From Pholiota molesta (taxonomy: Eukaryota > Basidiomycota > Agaricomycetes > Agaricales > Strophariaceae), in assembly GCA_014925825.1 (NCBI GenBank), contig JACGCK010000022.1, positions 434,001 through 498,000 on the forward strand: a stretch of 64,000 nucleotides of DNA, given 5' to 3'. Positions 26,291-35,905 of this stretch are shown piece by piece. The notes below the pieces were generated by a model. That model was not told where the DNA came from. It saw only the letters and a list, made by a program, of their open reading frames with translations, and ran no database searches. The first letter of the stretch is position 1. Every line of letters begins with the position of its first letter. Position numbers and translations under genes: made by a program.

Positions 26291-26620
26291 TGTTTTCGTC
26301 AACCTGGGAGCCGGGGCCATGCTTACCTGGCGAAGCAATTGCAAGGCGTGTGGTGGTCTCACCTGAATCGTCTTCATGACAGTTACAGCAGAATGAACAA
26401 GCTGAGGTGTGTCGTGTGCGATTTTGTTGTCTGTAACGTATTCATAATCCGACTTCATCTTCCCGCAGTGTATCTTGTGTTGGTGATGTGTCAGTGATTT
26501 TTTCGTGTCTATTTCTCACTTCGCAAAACCGCTGAGACCACTACTTAGCACATCCAAGCCCGAATGACCTCGATCCTTCGTCTCTGCACGCGGCGCAAAT
26601 GTTGCATGATCACATCTCAA

Positions 26621-27457
26621 AATATATGGGGTGTTTCCTATAATTGTGAAGGTGCGTGGCCTACTGATCTTCATTGACACCACCACCACCATCTTCCTCC
26701 TTCCTTGCTCTCCGTCAGAGACACTCGCAATGCAAACTTCCCACCCATTCGGTGATTCAGGTGCTCAACGCATACGCAACTGAGCGTGCGGCCAACGACT
26801 GTGCCGTCGCTCTGCGCGTACACCTGTCAATAATGTCCTGACCAACGACATCTTCCCTTGCATGCCCGCCGTCAGTTACACTCGCAACGCAAAACTCCCC
26901 ACCCATTCGGTGATTCAGGTGCTCACGCAATGCAACTGAGCGTGCGGCCAATGACTGAGCCGGCGCTCTGTGTGTGCACCTATAACTTTCGTGTTCCATC
27001 CGATATGAGTGGGGACAATGCGTGCGACATGCGCTTGCGGTACGCCACTTCTGTAGACCGACGTACGTGGGCGTTGCGTGTGCGGTGATTAGATGATGGC
27101 AAGTATTCGTTGGCGCTTTTGAGCTACATGTCTGTGATGGCTAGTTCGTCGGGTGGTCAAGGGGGATCCGGAGTTGTAGGCACACTTGAGGTAAGTGGAT
27201 TTGCGCTGCACGACCTACGTCTCACTAACGGCACGCGTCAGGCATCGCGGTACGTTTGCTTGCATGCTCATGGCTGCGCATGTGCGTATTCAAGAATTCC
27301 GCGTATAAGTGTTGGAGCTGTTAGGCCTTTATGAATGGACGATACAAGTATAATAAAACAATTATCGGGCTAGAATATCTTGATTGGCTGTGATTACTCT
27401 CGTCCATTGGACTGTGAATAATAGTTGTACGTTCTGTGAATGAATCGACAAGAACAG
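26621..27457 (+). repeat. Long direct repeat, left copy, flanking SDR copy 2
   Basis: This 837 bp block is a diverged direct copy of 29466-30329. Shared landmarks in the same order are TTCCTATAATTGTGAAGGTG near the start, GTGATTCAGGTGCTCA blocks, CATCGCGGTACGTTTGCTTG, and ATCGACAAGAACAG at the end. Inside, a ~110 bp unit with CTCCCCACCCATTCGGTGAT occurs twice (about 26690-26800 and 26850-26960). No coding frame, no terminal TG..CA with matching target duplication found. It may be a transposon terminal repeat or a segmental duplication. Confidence 0.7.
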
Positions 27458-27578
27458 GGCTTCTCATGAGTCATGATGACGATCACAACGGTCTATCTAT
27501 CTGATTCCCTCGTCTTTTGATATTCCGTGCGGGTCGGTTCTACAGTGATAGTGATCACTTGATGGGGCTTAGAGCTGG

Positions 27579-27584
27579 TATAAA
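27579..27584 (+). promoter_or_regulatory. TATA box of SDR copy 2
   Basis: GGTATAAACAC lies 63 bases before the ATG at 27647. The same element and its surroundings are present before SDR copy 1, which shows that the promoter was duplicated with the gene. Confidence 0.6.
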
Positions 27585-27646
27585 CACAGGCAGTTTTTGC
27601 TGCCTTTATCCTTCATTCATCTGCCACACTACACGGTGAGAAAGTT

Positions 27647-28731
27647 ATGTCTGAAATCTCGCCCAAAATCTATTTCGTAGCTGGAGCGACGCGGGGCCTT
27701 GGTATATTTACTAAATGTCGACATTTGCTGCGTACTGATATACTTGTGTTTATAGGTTTAGCTCTCGTTGATGATATCGCAACGAAGGGCCATTCTGCCG
27801 TTATCTATGCAGGCGCACGGGATCCATCCAATGGTGCCGCCCATCTTATCGAAGTCGCAGCGAAGTACCCTGGACGAGTTCACGTTGTGAAATACGTTGC
27901 TGGGGACAAGGAGGGGAATGATGCGCTTGCAAAACAGATCGCTGCAGAGCATGGACGGTTAGATACTGTCATTGCTAACGCTGGTGCGATTTCAATCTCT
28001 CCTTGCTCCGTGATATGACTCATCCCAGCTCACTTCGTCCATAGCCATCTGCGCTACCACGGCAAAAAAGGTTCACGAAACGCCTGCTGACAAGTTCGCA
28101 GACGAGTTTTCCGTACGCGATTTTCGTTTTATGCATAATTATGTGCGCAGCGACTTACTGCTCCGCATCAGGTCAACGCTCTCGGCCCTATTGTCCTCTT
28201 TCAGTCGACTCGCGAGTTGCTGAAAGCGAGCCCGCTTCCGCGCTTCGTCCCAATCAGTTCCGCAAGTGGCAGTATGGAGCTAATTCCACAACTTGGTGCA
28301 ATGGATGCCTCGCCGTATGGAGCGAGCAAGGCGGCGTTGAACTGGGTCACCCGTAAAATCCACTTTGAGAACGAGTGGCTGAGTATGCCCCTTCCTTATT
28401 TCCTATACCCCAAAATAATTGATGTGGTTCTCAGTCGCTTTCCCGCAGTGTCCGGGGCCTATGAACACTGATATGGGTACGTTCTGCTGTTTCATCATTG
28501 TATAATTGTACACACTGATAAATGGATAATACCTCAGTTAATGATAATATAGCAAAACAACTTGAAGCTGCAGAGGCGGACAAGGTCGACCAGATGCGTG
28601 CAATGTTGGACACCATTTTTCTTAGACCTAGTGCTGCAGCGGGTAAATTGGTGGACATCATCGCCGCCTCGACGCGAGAAAAGGATGGAGGGCAATTCCA
28701 TAACATCGATGACGGGAGACACCCGTGGTAA
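27647..28731 (+). CDS. Short-chain dehydrogenase/reductase, copy 2 (6 exons, 260 aa)
   Basis: Exons 27647-27701, 27756-27983, 28045-28112, 28172-28382, 28435-28476 and 28553-28731 give 783 nt without stops. The protein is a close paralog of the one at 19227-20312, with the same intron positions. It has GATRGLG for the cofactor, the PISSASG serine strand, YGASK, and PQCPGPMNTDM. As in copy 1 the NNAG position reads IANAA. The last exon carries two extra codons (AKQLEAAEADK against ARLAAEKDK). The gene sits between two ~0.85 kb direct repeats, and a MITE begins 52 bp after its stop codon, so its transcript end may lie in the MITE. Reading straight through without splicing would suggest a broken gene; the splice sites matched in both copies show it is intact. 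Substrate unknown; cytosolic by lack of a signal peptide. Confidence 0.85.
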
Positions 28732-28783
28732 ATCTGCGCAGCCAGTTGTGTAGGTGGCATCTGTGTACGCAATGACTCTCAGT

Positions 28784-29390
28784 GGGTGACATTCCACAAC
28801 GATAACTTGAATTATAATTCAAGTGTCACCTCAAGCGACGTCAGTCGGAGTTCTAATTGCGAATATTTGGATTTCCCTGGATTTCCATAACGTCCACAAT
28901 GGTTGATTTGAAGTCAATATCTTGAATCAAGCGAGGGAAATTCTTGCGAGGCCCTCTAGTCTCTCTCCAATGAGTTATATACTCCTTAAGATCAGGCAAA
29001 ACACTATATTACATGCAGGTGAGGCTCTAGATAAGGTAATACAATATAATCTCCGAGTCTGCAGAGCTCACACTTTGTCTGCTGCCTACAATTGGAGCAC
29101 AAGTGCGAAGGCTTGGCAAGGGCACTCGATAATCGTGCCGGGAAACCGCTGATCCAACACTAACGGAAAAGGAAAGAAAGGGTCCAAAATGGCAACGGTT
29201 GACAGTTTTTGACATTTCAAAATTTGGAAGGGGGGTCGAGAGGCCTCCTCCAAATTCGAGATTTAGACCTGTCAACTTGAAAGTCAGTTGACAGCTCGGA
29301 GGTTATGCCATCAACGGCACCTCGGCGAAGGACCCTTGTTACCATGTATTTAGAGTTAGATATTCAAGTTAGCGTTGTGGAATGTCACCC
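28784..29390. mobile_element. MITE-like element with TIRs and 3-bp AGT flanks (607 bp)
   Basis: The ends are inverted repeats: left GGGTGACATTCCACAACG with further similarity TAACTTGAAT, right its reverse complement ending at 29390. AGT stands directly outside both ends (28781-28783 and 29391-29393), as a 3-bp target duplication would. The centre has no transposase frame. A perfect 20-bp palindrome, ACTTGAATTATAATTCAAGT, lies at about 28805-28824. The GGG start and 3-bp duplication recall PIF/Harbinger-type elements, but the AGT target is not the usual TWA, so the assignment is tentative. Confidence 0.7.
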
Positions 29391-29465
29391 AGTATATCAC
29401 AAAAGTCCGGTTAAGTCATGTACTTATATGTCCGTTGCCTGCGCGGTTTCTGTAATTTTGGTCAT

Positions 29466-30329
29466 GTAATATGGGGGTGGTTCCTATAATAGTGAAGGTG
29501 CGTGGGCTGCTGATCTTGATCTTCATCGATACCACCACCATCTTCCCTTCCTTGCCCGCTGTCAGAGACACTCGCAATGCAAAACTCCCCACCCATCCGG
29601 TGATTCAGGTGCTCAACATAATGCAACTGAGCGTGCGGCCAACGACTGAGGCGTCACTCTGCGCGTGCACCCGATGTCCCAACCAACGTGGATGTGGAAC
29701 AGTGCGTGCGACGTGCGCTGGCGTCACCCCACTTCTGGAGATGATCTTCCCTTCCTTGCCCGCCGTCAGTTGCACTCGCAACGCACACTCCCCACCCATT
29801 CGGTGATTCAGGTGCTCAACGCAATACAACTGAGCCGCCGCTCTGCGTGTGCACCTATAGCTTTCAAATTCCATCCGATATGAATGGGGAACAATGTGTG
29901 CGACATGTTTGCGTCACGCCACTTCTGAAGATCGGTGTATGTACGCGGGCGTTGCGTGTACGGTAATATAGATAGATGATGGTATGTTCCTGGGCGCATC
30001 TAAGCTACGTATCTGTGTTGGCTAGTTCGATGGGGTCAAGTGGGGATTTGAACTTGAGGTAAGTAGAATTGCATTGCACGACTACGTCTCACTAACGGCG
30101 CGCGTCAGGCATCGCGGTACGTTTGCTCGCTTGCTTGCATGAGTGTATTCAAGCATTTCGCGTATCAGCGTTGGAACTGTTGAGGCGTATATACATGGAT
30201 CAATACAAGTATAATACTGAATACACTTAAAACAATTTTCGCGCTAGACTTTCTTCATTGGTAGTAAGTACTCCCGTCGATTGGACACTGAATAATATTC
30301 CTTTACGTTCTTTAAATCGACAAGAACAG
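29466..30329 (+). repeat. Long direct repeat, right copy
   Basis: Diverged direct partner of 26621-27457, 864 bp, ending in ATCGACAAGAACAG. It also contains two internal copies of the ~110 bp CTCCCCACCCATTCGGTGAT-type unit (about 29535-29650 and 29745-29850). It separates the MITE from the RT ORF, whose start lies 98 bp beyond its end. Confidence 0.7.
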
Positions 30330-30427
30330 AATACAAAGACGCGACAACATTTCCGCCCCAACGCATTTACGCGTATGCGCACATGCACTTGCACGCGTCG
30401 TTTTTGGCTGCCAGGAAAAAGTAGTAA

Positions 30428-32515
30428 ATGTGTGGAGGGAGTATAATTCTTGAACATAAGCATCGCCATTTACGTGGTCGGCTGGCTGCAACACCACCGA
30501 TTGCAAGTACCAACACATTTGCCGCATCTGTCGAGCCACCGACCACGCCAGCGACAAGTGCGACAAGCGCGGGAAGCAGTAAGCTTGCCAACGGCGCTGT
30601 CCCGCGCTACCTGCGCCACAACGTCTGGACGTGCGAGCGGTCGTCCTCCCTGCCATCTACCGCCGAGTGGACAGAGACCGCTGAGCCCCTCCCCTCCGTC
30701 CCTCCACATGAACTCAATAATCCTATTGCCCAGAAGACTATCTCGGAAAACCCACACCTTTTTTCCGTCACAACCCCCATCAACGTCGACGTTTTTGAAC
30801 GTTTACTCGCTTCCCATCCCAATCAGCCTTTCGTGCGTTCTGTATGTAGGGGTCTCCGTGAGGGTTTCTGGCCATGGGCCGATACTCGCATTGGCGATTA
30901 CCCCGACACGCACTCCGAGGACCGAGGGCCGCCCGCTGACGAAGCCAAGGCAGCCTTCCTGCGTGAACAACGCGATATCGAAATCGCAAAAGGGCGCTTC
31001 TCGCCATCCTTCGGTCCTACACTCTTACCCGGCATGTACTGCATGCCTATTCATGCCGTTCCCAAACCTAACTCCACCGACTTTCGCCTTGTGACTGACC
31101 ATAGCACCGGCCCCTTCTCGTTGAACAGTATGATCGACGCCGACAAAGTGCGCGGTTTTCCCTTGGACAACATGAAGCACATAGGCGAGATGCTGCTCGA
31201 GCTCCGACGCGTTCATGGCGACCGCCCGCTCGTCATGTTTAAGTCTGATATTGCCGAGGCGTACCGCCTACTCCCTATGCACCCCATTTGGCAGCTAAAA
31301 CAGGCCGTGTTTGTCGATGGCGAAGGTCACATCGATCGTCGAAACTGCTTCGGGAACAGCGCCTCTAACGGCAATTTCATCTCTGTCAACGGCCTGATCG
31401 CGTGGATCATTAAATACGTCAAGGAGATCCATGGAATTTTCACGTATGTCGACGACTCCTCTGGCGCCGAGTTTCAGGATCAGCAGTCGTACTACACCCC
31501 GTACAAGAAATTCATGCCCTCGAAGCAAGTCGAGCTCTTGCAAGTCTGGGACGAGCTCGGCATCCCTCACAAGGAAAAGAAGCAGGTCTTTGGCTCCCCA
31601 CTCACCATCATCGGAATCGACGTCGACCCTAACAACATGACTTTGACACTACCGACCGATTCTCGCCAGTCTCTGCTCGAGGAGCTTCGCCTCTGGGGAT
31701 CAAAGCCGTCTAGCCGATCCCATGGAGCCTTCAAGCTGAAGAAATGGCAGGTCCTCGCCGGCTGGATCAACTGGGCGCTTAATGTGTACCCCTTGCTCCG
31801 GCCAGCGCTCAACCACGTCTACCCGAAAATCGCGGGTAAGATGGCCCCCCGCGAACGCGTCTGGGTTAACAACGCCATCCGGGATGACTTCAACTGGGCG
31901 GCCGACATTATCGAGCGCTCTCCGGGCGTCCGTTTACTGAAATCCAAGGCCTGGGATGTGTCCCTGGCTGATGTCGTTATTTACTGCGATGCATGCTTGG
32001 AAGGCATGGGCTTTTGGTTCCCTGACCACCAAGTCGGGTATTATTCCCCTGTGCCCCTCGATGTCCCCTCTGACCTCATCTTCTTTTACGAGGCACTATG
32101 TGTCGTTTGCGCACTTCAACGAGCCCACATGTCCTCCCATGACGGGTCTTGCATTGTGATTTATACTGACAATATGAACACGGTGAACATCTTCAACTCC
32201 CTCCACTGCCTCCCGGCGTTCAACGACCTCCTTCGCTTCTCCGTGGACCTCCTGATCGCGGGCGACCACGATTTGCGTGTGTTGCACATCCCTGGTGAGC
32301 AGAACGAGATCGCCGACGCCATTTCTCGCCAAGACTTTGGGAAGGCCATTCGCTTGGCCCCCGGACTGCAACTCCTCGATTTTCAACCCCCTCATGCCGC
32401 TTATCTTTCCTCTCCTGCCCCCACTCAATTTGTTCATTCCACTTGTCTTTACCCCTCCCCTTTTCGTCCCTATCTAACCCCCACTCTATTTCTCCTTCGG
32501 GCACCATTATTTTAG
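30428..32515 (+). mobile_element. Reverse transcriptase-RNase H ORF of a retroelement (695 aa)
   Basis: A single open frame encodes a retroelement polymerase. Residues ~95-220 match the leader seen in mushroom copies (PHLFSVTTPINVDVFE, RFSPSFGPTLLPGMY). RT motifs follow: FKSDIAEAYRLLPMHP with Asp274, the CFGNSASNGNF turn, and the catalytic FTYVDDSSG at 338-346. RNase H candidates are Asp521 (YCDACLEGMG), Glu555 (FFYEAL), Asp581 (YTDNMNTVNI) and Asp630 (NEIADAISR). The family is widespread in Agaricomycetes and in many copies is followed by a tyrosine recombinase (DIRS/Ngaro-like organisation); here no recombinase, integrase or protease frame follows. The stop TAG (32513-32515) is the first TAG of a TAGCGTG repeat. 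The exact start is uncertain, since the first ~60 residues are low complexity. No LTRs were seen. Confidence 0.88.
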
Positions 32516-32600
32516 CGTGGGTGAGCGTGACGCAGCGTGAGGTAGCGTGAACGAGCGTGCGTTAGCGTGAGTACTAGCGTGCGCTAGCGTGACATCGTAA
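32513..32600 (+). repeat. TAGCGTG repeat, cluster 1
   Basis: AGCGTG words recur every 8-12 bases in one orientation (about nine copies, for example GAGCGTGACGCAGCGTGAGG). The first word provides the stop codon of the RT ORF. Confidence 0.75.
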
Positions 32601-32719
32601 ACCGCCTTTGCGGCCGTTCCGCGTCATCCAAGACTTCCCCAGCCACCAGAATTTTGCATTACAAAACAAAACATACCATTGAGCAATATAATTTAAGGTC
32701 ATTGAAGCCTTAGGATGAG

Positions 32720-32795
32720 TGTGTGTAAGCGTGGCCTAGCGTGCCGCTAGCGTGCGCTTGCGTGAGTCATAGCGTGTGTTAGCGTGAGTCCACTC
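32720..32795 (+). repeat. TAGCGTG repeat, cluster 2
   Basis: About seven AGCGTG/TGCGTG words in the same orientation (GTGGCCTAGCGTGCCGCTAG and so on), spaced about 9-11 bases apart. Confidence 0.7.
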
Positions 32796-33529
32796 TGCTG
32801 CTCACGCCGACGCTGAACTTCCAAGTCTGACATCTCTGCGGCCCACGAGCTCAACGCGCACACAGCGCACGGCACAGCGGACACATGGTTAAATAGCCGG
32901 TATGACGCACGAGCTATCCCAAGTTCACCGAGATGGTAGGACTCATACGTCAACGGATTTGGACGCTTTTGCTTATAACTTGGTCAGTTCGCATTCAATA
33001 ATTCTAATTTTTTTTGCGTTAAATAGGTAACATAAACACCTCCTTGTACGCACGTTTACAAAACGTATAGAAATTTAACGCGTGAGAGGCGGGTAAAAGC
33101 GTTTAAAATGAGTAGAAAAGACGAATATGTGAATACTTAGCTTGATGAGTTTTCTGGCCAAATAATTTACGTCGATCAGTATATTGTTCCAATACGCGGT
33201 GCGCTTCCGCACAGGTAATCTTATTACTATGTTATTACTATGTGCTGCACGGCGGCAGGGCATGTTTCTTAACAACGACAACGACTTGACTTGTGGGCGA
33301 GTAGGGAACGGTGCGCCACTGCGGGGAAACGTTCGTGAGCGTCGTGACATTGTTCAATCAATATTAGTTATATACATATCGAAAATTATAAGACATTGGT
33401 TATACTATTCTATGTGCAAAGGAGCAAAAAACAAATTGGAGGCTGTAAGAACAGATATGTGTACAGATGAATATATTTGTCTTAGGCGCTCATAAGCATG
33501 GATAAGTATGTGTTTTCTCTGCATATATA

Positions 33530-33720
33530 CTCTAAGCGTGGCCAAGCGTGAAGTAGCGTGAAGCGGGAAAGGTAGCGTGCATTAGCGTGAGGTAGCATGA
33601 GATAGCGTGAGGTAGCGCGAAGGTAGCGTGAGGTAGCGTGAGGTAGCGTCAAGGTAGCGTGAGGTAGCGTGAAGGTAGCGTGAAGTAGCGTGGAGGTAGC
33701 GTGGACATAGCGTGGACTCA
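33530..33720 (+). repeat. TAGCGTG repeat, cluster 3
   Basis: The longest cluster: about 18 degenerate copies of a GGTAGCGTGA unit over 190 bp, all in the plus orientation. The minus strand reads as a Tyr/Leu/His-rich open frame, which is a by-product of the repeat. Between clusters (32800-33530) no gene is seen. Confidence 0.8.
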
Positions 33721-34184
33721 TATAAATAACTGAGGATATTTTCATCAAAGATATTAAGAGAGAACGGTCTTTTGCTTAAGTAATAATTTTACGTAATAGT
33801 GGCTGTACACTTTCCTTGCTCTTTCCGTGGGCTCGCTTCCAACTCGCTTCCCCTGTCTGCAGTGCACATCCATTGGACCGCATTCTTGCTCAATTCTCAC
33901 TGATTCTCTTCTAAAAGGTCTATTTCTTGAGAATTCTTACTACCACCACTGATTGAGGGGTTTTATTAGCAAAAATTTAACATGTAAATAGATTTACTTC
34001 GCTTTTACAGTGTTTAAATGTTCTCTCTTACATTTTTTCCTCATATTATAGCTCAATTCCAGCTACTCAAATTGTGTAAAACCACTAATAGTTAAAAGGT
34101 AGTACATCATAAAGAATTTAGCTTTTCTCTAAGAAGTATGCTCGGTTGAAATAGTGGGATCAAAGGTGTAGTATTTACTGAATA

Positions 34185-34560
34185 GTTCCAATTTTTGGAA
34201 AAGGGCCAGGGCAAAGCTCTGGCCCAAAATTTCTCAGAAGCAAAATATAATGGGAAGTTTTGAATAGGAATAGGGTAAAATAGTGGATAAAACATTGATT
34301 GATCTGGGATACTTCAGAGTCTTCTCAACAGGGTATATAAATTAGTAGATATGGGTAGTCTTTAAAGAGGGCCAGGGTGAAGCTCTGGCCCAAAATATAT
34401 GAAAAGTAAAATATAACTAATGGAAGGAAGATTTGAATTGGGTGAATAGTAAATTCGTAGGAGAGTTGTACACTTCAGTACTATTCTTGGAAGAATGGGC
34501 CAGGGTGCAGCTCTGGCCCACATATTTTTTAAAAAAATATATAGAGAACAAGTCAAAGCA
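34185..34560 (+). repeat. Tandem degenerate units with a conserved GGCCAG..CTGGCC hairpin
   Basis: Three units begin with a hairpin: AGGGCCAGGGCAAAGCTCTG at ~34203, GGGCCAGGGTGAAGCTCTGG at ~34370 and GGGCCAGGGTGCAGCTCTGG at ~34498, each closed by GGCCCA. After the first two hairpins an AAAATAT, AAGNAAAATATAA and GGAAG pattern recurs, so the unit is ~130-170 bp. A GC-rich relative (GTCCAGGGGCGCAGCCCCGG) lies at ~34786-34805, and a similar block (GGCCAGAGCTTGGCCCAGAA) at ~63720. No protein frame. Confidence 0.65.
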
Positions 34561-34918
34561 CCATCAATATGCCTCTTAAAGTTGCTTCTCTTTTATTTTT
34601 ATTTTTGGCCGGTACAGAGCTGGCAATGTAATCCTTTTGGGATCTTGAATTGGTTTACTCTGCTCAATTTTTTGACTCAATTCCAACCTATTTTTTGCAC
34701 CTGATTCAAGTGTAAAACCATAGAAGCAATTTTAAACAAATTCTATTTTTAAGGGCTATGTACGGAGGCGCAAGGCGCCGACTCAAAGGGGGTCCAGGGG
34801 CGCAGCCCCGGCAAGCTGTTGCCCAGAGCGAACCTCCGACGCGTAGCGGCGGGCATAAAGCTTGTATAAATTAACTCAGGACAATGCAGGAAGTCATGGG
34901 CATTGTTACTATATCATA

Positions 34919-35209
34919 TACTGTACTAAACCAACCAAGTCTTCAGCCGATTTATTTGTGACCAAAATATATCATCTCTTCATCTCTTCAAAGTGCCTGA
35001 GCCAGTGTGACTTGCAAGTGACTTGCCAAAAATCTCTTCATGTATGTGCCGCCGGAGGCAGAAATTTCTTACTTTTAGTTTGTGATCTCTGATTAATGAG
35101 CAATAAAGACTCTTCAAATTATTTTGGGACCGTGACCACTTCAAAAATCTCTTCACTTCAAGTGGCCCTGTGACGCGTGACCTGAAGAGTTGGTCGGTTT
35201 AGTACAGTA
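34919..35209. mobile_element. Mariner-like MITE (291 bp) with TA target duplication
   Basis: Terminal inverted repeats of about 29 bp, TACTGTACTAAACC[A/G]ACCA and on through CTCTTCAG, face each other with about two mismatches. TA dinucleotides stand outside both ends (34917-34918, 35210-35211), as in Tc1/mariner insertions. The interior has no transposase. TIR length and TA flanks support a non-autonomous Tc1/mariner derivative. Confidence 0.75.
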
Positions 35210-35790
35210 TACACCATTCTGCATAAGCGTGACGATTTGCGGTGCTTGGAGAGATGTTTATTCTTGTTTGGTTAGACCTTCTGAGTATACTAGACAGTCC
35301 AACAAGTCTTTAATTTCATGTAACGTCTTGACCTATGAGACACAAAAGCATAACAGACAAATAGCCATTTAATACTTACATTTTTCCATGGATCTATTTG
35401 GCTGTCTTGGACGACATAAAATCTGTTGGCTGCATTGCGAGTAATTATGTGTCACAGAAATAATGTAACGTGTGACAGATTTGTCTTTGCACTATTTCTG
35501 GTCTGTGCGCCCGCTACATGAACTAAACGTCTAAACAAAACATATATTTGGAGAGCATATTATCTATTGGACTGAATATCAAGAGAAATGATGATGCAGA
35601 AGTATTTTAGGAGAGATAATGAGCATTTAAAGTCCAGAAGTTACTAGATAATCCATTTTCTAACTCTCTTAGCCCAAAGAAATTTGGAAAGTGATATTTT
35701 TACGAGGCCAGTATATCTACAATACATCTAGTACCGTTGAACCGACTCTCGAGGCCACACAGCGTCGGGAATTGGGCAAATGATGTTTGC

Positions 35791-35905
35791 TAGCGTGGGC
35801 TAGCGTGGGCTAGCGTGGGCTAGCGTGGGCTAGCGTGGGCTAGCGTGGGCTAGCGTGCACGTGACTCGCGCTAGCTACACGCTAGCCACGCTAATCCACG
35901 CGAAA
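35791..35905 (+). repeat. TAGCGTG repeat, cluster 4: perfect 10-mers plus inverted arm
   Basis: Six perfect tandem copies of TAGCGTGGGC (35791-35850) are followed by TAGCGTGCAC and then by the same motif in inverted orientation (GCTAGCTACACGCTAGCCAC, with CACGCTA words to 35903). The two halves can form a hairpin. Unlike clusters 1-3 this array is homogeneous, so it is younger. The region 35905-37495 has no supported gene. Confidence 0.8.

Noticed and set aside
27984..28171. SDR copy 2 as a broken pseudogene
   Set aside because: The apparent stops lie in introns; the same splice sites restore an intact frame in both copies.
26621..30329. Classical LTR retrotransposon formed by the two long repeats
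   Set aside because: No TG..CA ends with a matching target duplication, no primer-binding site, and no gag-pol between them.
33482..33748. Minus-strand frame rich in HATSRYLRATSRYL-type repeats
   Set aside because: It is the translation of the TAGCGTG repeat read backwards, not a protein.
35791..35860. CRISPR-like array of TAGCGTGGGC
   Set aside because: The units are contiguous with no spacers, and the organism is a eukaryote.
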